In this document: in pieces, positions 59,756 through 64,000 of the stretch
Numbering within the stretch: position 1 is the first letter of the stretch
Layout of the letters: every line of letters begins with the position of its first letter
NCBI RefSeq assembly: GCF_002631205.1
Contig: NZ_PDLO01000005.1
Location: 186,001-250,000 of the forward strand
Direction: 5' to 3'
DNA from: Neolewinella marina
GTDB taxonomy: Bacteria > Bacteroidota > Bacteroidia > Chitinophagales > Saprospiraceae
Length of the DNA: 64,000 nucleotides
The notes under the pieces: model-generated
Told to the model about the DNA's origin: nothing
Databases searched by the model: none
Seen by the model: the letters and a program-made list of their open reading frames with translations, nothing else
Translations under genes and position numbers: made by a program

Positions 59756-62700
59756 TTAACGGTGGCTGGCGCCGATGATGTAGGGGGCACCGGCCTGCCG
59801 CAGTGCGCGCTGCAGGTCTGGGATGGTCTGGTCGCGCAGGCGCACGATCTCCGGCATCAGCGTCTCCAGGCGGTCGGCGGCGATGCCGAGGCTCCGCCGG
59901 TGGTTGCCCGTAGGCCCGTAGGTGGTGGTAAGGCCGCGGTATCCGGTAGAGAAGAAGTCGCTGATCGTGGGGTCGTTTCGCTCCCCTACCTCGTCGCGGC
60001 TCGGGCTGCCGTTCACCTTCCGGTTGAGTTCGGTGAGCCGCTGCTGCAGTTGGTAAATCTTGCCGTCGAGTTCACCCGGTTCGGTGGCGGCCCGCTTGAG
60101 GGCAACCTCCATGGCGGCCACCTGCTCATTGGCCTGGTCCATGAACTCCTGCACGGCCGCGAGCTGGTCCTGTACGGCGCGTACTTCCTGGCGGTAGGCC
60201 TGGTATTCGGCCGGATCGGGGCCCTCGATGGTGGGCTCGTGGAGGGGCTTGACGCGGAAGCTGACGGGGCCCGCCAACTGGCGCACCTCACCGTTTTCCT
60301 CTTTCGACAGGGTTACGGAGTACTCACCGGGAGCGGCCAGGGGGCCACTCGACCAACGGCCGCCACCTTCGCCGGTCTGCCCGGGGCGTACGGCGCGGAA
60401 GCTGGGGTAACGCAGGTCCCAGGCCGTGCGGTGGAGGCCTTCCTTGGCTTCCCCCTCAATCTTGCGGACGACCTGCCCGTCGGCGTCATAGACCGTCAGC
60501 CAGATGGTGGGGGCGGTTTCGTTTTTCTCCGCGTCCAGGGCTTCGTAGCCGGGGAAGGGGATGTTTTTGCCGGCCTTGGCCAGCTCCTTCTCCCGCTCCT
60601 TGCGTTGCTTCTCCTTGCTGGTGAAGCCCTCACTGAGGTGGTAGGTGAATACGGCCCCGAAGTCAGGATTGTCGGCGGCGTATACGTTGGCGCCCACGCC
60701 GGGGTCATTGTCGCGGGGGCTGTACCACCAGGCGTCGCGGGGCTGGAAGAGGTAGGCTTCCTGCGCCAGGTTGGCGTCGGTCATTTCGCGCAGGGGGCTG
60801 TAGTCGTCCAGCACCCAGAAGCTGCGGCCGAAGCTGGCGCCCACCAGGTCGTTCTCCCGCTTCTGGATGGCCAGGTCGCGGAAGGGGATGGTGGGGGTGC
60901 CGGCGAGTTTCTTCCATTCCCCTCCCCCGTTCAGGGAGGCGTAGATGCCGTTTTCGGTGCCGATGAACAGCAGGTCCTTCTTCTTGAAGTCCTGTACCAG
61001 TCGCCAGACCAGGGTGCGGTCGGGGAGGCTGCTGCCCAGGTTCGTCCAGCTCTTGCCCAGGTCGGTGCTCTTGAAGAGGTAGGGCTTGAAGTCGCCTTCC
61101 TTGTGGTTGTCGAGGCTGACGTAGACGGTATTGGCATCGTAGAGGTCGGCCTTTGCGTCGTTGATGAAGGCGCGCTCGGGCACGCCGGGCATGGCCTTCA
61201 CCATGATTTTCGTCCAGCTGTCGCCGCCGTCCTGGGTCACCTGCAGGATACCGTCGTCGGTGCCGGCCCAGATGAGGCCCTCGCGGACGGGGGATTCCGA
61301 CAGGGAGGTGATGGTATTGTAGTTCGACATGGCCTTCACATCCCAGGCGTTGTCCCAGCTCTGGGTACCGCCCATGATGGGCAGGGCGAGGCGCTCCTCG
61401 TTGCGGGTCAGGTCGCCGCTGATGGGCTGCCAGTCGTCGCCGCGGTTGTCGCTGCGCCATACGCGGTAGCTGGCGAAGTACAGCCGCTTGGGGTCGTGGG
61501 GGCTCACCACGATGGGGGCGTCCCAGTTGAAGCGCTCGTGGGGGTCACCTTCCCGGGGCTGAGGCTGTACGAGTACGGGTTCGCCGGTCTTGAGGTCGAC
61601 GCGGTGCAGGCCACCCTGCTGGGTTTCGGCGTAGATGATGTCGGGGTTACCGGGTTCGGTGGCCGACTGGTGGCCGTCGGCGAAGAGCGTCTTGTACCAG
61701 TCGCCGTTCAGGATGCCGGCATCGCTGTCGGTACGGCTCGGGCCGCCGTGGCTGCCGTTGTCCTGGGTACCGCCGAAGATGTGGTAGAATGGCTCGCGGT
61801 CGTCGACGGCCACCTTGTAGTACTGGGTGATGGGCATGTTGTCGATGAAGCGCCAGTTCTCGGCCAGGTCGAAGCTTTCGTAGAGGCCGGCGTCGGTGCC
61901 GATAAGCAGGTAGTCGGGGTCATCTTCCCGGAACACCAGGGCGTGGTTGTCGGAGTGCTTGCGCTCCTCGCGGAGTTCGCGGAAGTTCTTGCCACCGTCG
62001 TCGGTCACCAGTACGCGGACGTTCATCAGGTACAGCCGGTCGAAGGCGTGGGGGCTGGCGTAGAGCTCCTGGTAGTAGTGGGGGCCGGTGCCGCCGCTGA
62101 CGGTGTTGCTCATCTTTTCCCAGTTGGCGCCCTGGTTCTCGGAGCGCCACACGCCGCCGCTGGTGCGGTCGAGGGTGATGGCCGCGTAGACCACGTCGGG
62201 GTTCTGGGGGCTGATAGCGATGCCGATCTTGCCCATGTTGGAGGTGGGCAGCCCGGTGGTGAGCTTCTGCCAGGTCTTGCCGCCGTCGCGGCTGCGGTGG
62301 ATGCCCGAACCGGGTCCGCCGCCGAGGTAGGCCGCTACGGTGCGGTGGCGCTGCCAAGTGGCGGCGTAGATCACGTCGGGGTTGCGGGGGTCGACCATGA
62401 TGTCGGTCACCCCGGTCCACTCGTCGTCGCCGAGGGTGCGTTGCCAGCTTTCCCCGCCGTCGGTGGTCATATAGAACCCGCGCTGGCCACCTTTGGACCA
62501 GAGGGGCCCCTGGGCGGCTACCCAGACGACATCGGAGTTGTCGGGGTGGACGATGATCTCGGAGATGTGCTCCGAGTCCTTCAATCCCATGTTTTTCCAG
62601 GTCTTGCCGGCGTCGTCGCTGCGGTAGAGCCCGTCGCCGTAGCCTACGTGGCGGCCGCCGACGTTCTCGCCGGTACCGAGCCAGATGCGGGCGCTGTTGC

Positions 62701-62992
62701 TGGGGTCCACGGTGACGGCGCCGGTAGAGTAGCTGGGGTAGTCGTCGAAGATGGGGTCCCAGGTAATGCCGGAATTCTCGGTTTTCCACAGTCCGCCGGA
62801 GCCCACGGCCACGTACCAGGTGTGTTCGTCCGTGGGGTCGACGGCAATGTCGGCGATGCGGCCGGAGACGAAGGCGGGGCCCACGTTGCGGAGGGGCATG
62901 CCGGTAATTTCTTCCGGTTTGTCGGAAGTGTCCTGGGCGACAAGCAGGCCGCCGAACAGGAAAAGGAGGGGAAAAAGCAGGCGTTTGGTCAT
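59756..62992 (-). CDS. secreted VPS10/BNR-repeat (sialidase-like) beta-propeller protein
   Basis: 1078 residues with a signal peptide (MTKRLLFPLLFLFGGLLVAQ). At least eight Asp-box-like turns (S/TxDxGxxW) are spread over residues about 40-700: SDDAGKTWKNMG, TTDGGESWQRT, SRDGGKTWQKL, SENQGANWEKM, SDNRGDDWQPI, TQDGGDSWTKI, STDLGKSWTNLG. This is the layout of the sortilin/VPS10-type propellers found in Bacteroidota, often annotated as glycosyl hydrolases without proof. The C-terminal third (about 780-1078) is helical, with an Ig-like strand region and no T9SS sorting domain. A perfect inverted repeat lies directly ahead of the ATG. Confidence 0.88.
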   Translation of the reverse strand: MTKRLLFPLLFLFGGLLVAQDTSDKPEEITGMPLRNVGPAFVSGRIADIAVDPTDEHTWYVAVGSGGLWKTENSGITWDPIFDDYPSYSTGAVTVDPSNSARIWLGTGENVGGRHVGYGDGLYRSDDAGKTWKNMGLKDSEHISEIIVHPDNSDVVWVAAQGPLWSKGGQRGFYMTTDGGESWQRTLGDDEWTGVTDIMVDPRNPDVIYAATWQRHRTVAAYLGGGPGSGIHRSRDGGKTWQKLTTGLPTSNMGKIGIAISPQNPDVVYAAITLDRTSGGVWRSENQGANWEKMSNTVSGGTGPHYYQELYASPHAFDRLYLMNVRVLVTDDGGKNFRELREERKHSDNHALVFREDDPDYLLIGTDAGLYESFDLAENWRFIDNMPITQYYKVAVDDREPFYHIFGGTQDNGSHGGPSRTDSDAGILNGDWYKTLFADGHQSATEPGNPDIIYAETQQGGLHRVDLKTGEPVLVQPQPREGDPHERFNWDAPIVVSPHDPKRLYFASYRVWRSDNRGDDWQPISGDLTRNEERLALPIMGGTQSWDNAWDVKAMSNYNTITSLSESPVREGLIWAGTDDGILQVTQDGGDSWTKIMVKAMPGVPERAFINDAKADLYDANTVYVSLDNHKEGDFKPYLFKSTDLGKSWTNLGSSLPDRTLVWRLVQDFKKKDLLFIGTENGIYASLNGGGEWKKLAGTPTIPFRDLAIQKRENDLVGASFGRSFWVLDDYSPLREMTDANLAQEAYLFQPRDAWWYSPRDNDPGVGANVYAADNPDFGAVFTYHLSEGFTSKEKQRKEREKELAKAGKNIPFPGYEALDAEKNETAPTIWLTVYDADGQVVRKIEGEAKEGLHRTAWDLRYPSFRAVRPGQTGEGGGRWSSGPLAAPGEYSVTLSKEENGEVRQLAGPVSFRVKPLHEPTIEGPDPAEYQAYRQEVRAVQDQLAAVQEFMDQANEQVAAMEVALKRAATEPGELDGKIYQLQQRLTELNRKVNGSPSRDEVGERNDPTISDFFSTGYRGLTTTYGPTGNHRRSLGIAADRLETLMPEIVRLRDQTIPDLQRALRQAGAPYIIGASHR

Positions 62993-62995
62993 GGC

Positions 62996-63020
62996 AGTAT
63001 TTTACTGGCTTTAAAATACT
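62996..63020. promoter_or_regulatory. inverted repeat at the start of the VPS10-like gene
   Basis: AGTATTTT-N9-AAAATACT (arms 62996-63003 and 63013-63020), 4 bp upstream of the ATG at 62992 on the minus strand. It could be an operator, or a leader hairpin that covers the ribosome-binding region. Confidence 0.5.
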
Positions 63021-63097
63021 ACACGGCCCGGCATCTGCAAGTCAGGGGGCGGCGGCGCGCGGGTTCCGGTCCGCAGCGATTGGCCTTCCCAACCCGG

Positions 63098-64000
63098 TCA
63101 GATCCGGTTCACCCGGTACTCCTCCCCGATCGGTTTGCCGTCCAGGAATTCCGCCACGTGGCGCAGCCCGCGCTCCGAAAGCTCATAGAAGGTCAGCTCC
63201 GTCAGGCTGGCGGCGTGGGGGGTGATGAGCACGTTCGGGTGGGCCACCAGCTGGCGGACGGTGGCGGCATCGCCGCTCACCATCAGGTCGCTGGCGTAGC
63301 CGGCCAGGTGCCCGCTTTGCAGGGCCGCCAGCAGGGCGGGGCCGTCGACCAGTTCGCCGCGGGCGGTATTGATGAGGTAGCTGCCGGCCTTCATTTGCCT
63401 GAGGGCATCGGCGCCGATCATACCACGGGTACCGTCGGTGAGTGGCAGGTGGAGGCTTACTACGTCGCACTCCGCCAGCAGTTCGGGCAGTTCCCGGTAG
63501 CCCTGGGCCCGGTCACCCGGTTGGCGTGAGCTGTGGCGGACCGACATTCCCAGGGCACCCGCGCCCGCCGCCACCCGCTGGCCGATGTCGCCCTTGCCCA
63601 CGATGCCCAGCGTAAGGCCGCGCAGTTCGGGGGCCGCGTACTCCAGACGGTAGTCCCAGTTTCCGGCCTTCACTTCGTTGACGAGGCGGTACATGCCGCG
63701 CACCAGCAGCAGCATCAGCCCCAGGGTGTGCTCGGCTACGGTGGCCGCGTTGAGGCCGGGCACGTTGAGCACCTGCACGCCCCGCTGGGTGGCGTAGTCC
63801 ACGTCAATGTTGTTCACCCCTACTCCGTTGCGTACGATGACCTTCAGCCCGGGGCAGCGGTCGATCAGGGCCCGGTCCACCTGTTCCTTCCCGCGCACGA
63901 CGATGGCCCGGACGGCGGTGAAGTCGGCGGGGTGGTCACCGGCGGGAATGACCTCGAAGCGCTCGGTGGGCAGTTCCTTCAGCGCGCGCTCGTCGACGGG
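63098..64000 (-). CDS. 2-hydroxyacid dehydrogenase, D-3-phosphoglycerate dehydrogenase-like (5' truncated)
   Basis: The frame is open from base 64000 to a stop at 63098, giving 300 visible residues; the start is outside. The NAD-binding motif is GIVGKGDIGQRVAAGAGALGMSVRHSSR, followed by VVSLHLPLTDGTRGMIG and SYLINTARGELVDGPALLAAL (catalytic Arg in ARGE), ending PHAASLTELTF with the catalytic His in TPHAAS. The visible early part (AIVVRG ... GVGVNNIDVDYATQRGVQVLNVPG) fits SerA/GyaR-type enzymes. Whether it uses 3-phosphoglycerate cannot be determined. No ACT domain is present at the C-terminus. Confidence 0.88.
   Translation of the reverse strand, partial: PVDERALKELPTERFEVIPAGDHPADFTAVRAIVVRGKEQVDRALIDRCPGLKVIVRNGVGVNNIDVDYATQRGVQVLNVPGLNAATVAEHTLGLMLLLVRGMYRLVNEVKAGNWDYRLEYAAPELRGLTLGIVGKGDIGQRVAAGAGALGMSVRHSSRQPGDRAQGYRELPELLAECDVVSLHLPLTDGTRGMIGADALRQMKAGSYLINTARGELVDGPALLAALQSGHLAGYASDLMVSGDAATVRQLVAHPNVLITPHAASLTELTFYELSERGLRHVAEFLDGKPIGEEYRVNRI

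Noticed and set aside
59753-63529. A 1258-codon plus-strand frame opposite the VPS10-like gene
   Set aside because: GC-rich antisense frame with valine/glycine-rich product and no signal or motif; the minus strand has the real gene.

Overview
The window is a chromosomal stretch of a high-GC member of the Bacteroidota, most likely Saprospiria (Lewinella/Neolewinella-like); that placement is inference. It rests on C-terminal type IX secretion sorting domains, promoters of the Bacteroidota form TTG-N19..21-TAnnTTTG, the pheT / coiled-coil / zapA / rny gene order, a DUF5606 protein, one-cysteine TraR/DksA next to lspA, an E1 alpha-beta fusion, and many SusC/OMP-type beta-barrels. I found no tRNA, rRNA, insertion sequence, prophage or CRISPR array. 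Coding density is high and strand use alternates in short operons.

Layout. 1-9.2 kb: the end of a TonB-dependent-receptor-like barrel, then an RND efflux operon whose outer-membrane component carries an extra periplasmic-binding-like domain, followed by a GbsR/MarR-type regulator. 9.2-13.6 kb: two paralogous membrane class III nucleotide cyclases around a Rossmann protein, and a Wzx-like flippase. 13.6-14.1 kb: a repeat-rich intergenic island. 14.1-27.6 kb: aroQ, a BI-1/YccA protein, an M20 deacetylase, surface and secreted proteins, a DUF885 metallopeptidase, a Nudix-type repressor with a clear operator, NTF2-like proteins, an E1 alpha-beta fusion, DUF5606 and a glucosaminidase that lacks its usual catalytic glutamate. 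27.6-38 kb: photolyase, lspA and dksA-like genes, a spermidine-synthase-like protein, sucB, and an ECF sigma / anti-sigma / adhesin-like operon. 38-47 kb: a three-barrel coiled-coil surface protein, the deoC-SPOR-rodA operon and secA. 47-59 kb: an MtnK-like kinase behind a structured leader or small RNA, a short secreted-protein operon, the pheT-zapA-rny group, T9SS cargo, a TPR protein and pdhA. 59.7-64 kb: a VPS10/BNR-propeller protein and a truncated 2-hydroxyacid dehydrogenase.

How the parts relate. Housekeeping functions (SecA export, RodA elongation, LspA lipoprotein processing, ZapA division, PheT, RNase Y, shikimate and 2-oxoacid dehydrogenase metabolism) are mixed with a large envelope and secretome set. 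The parts of 2-oxoacid dehydrogenases are scattered over three places (E1 fusion at 22.7 kb, SucB at 34.2 kb, PdhA at 58.6 kb) rather than forming one operon. The less ordinary items are the substrate-binding/TolC fusion, the barrel-barrel-coil-barrel protein, the putative pseudo-glucosaminidase, the autoregulated Nudix repressor, the doubly terminated leader/sRNA at 48.3 kb, and the intergenic repeats. I did not find a defence island or a clearly new multi-gene system.
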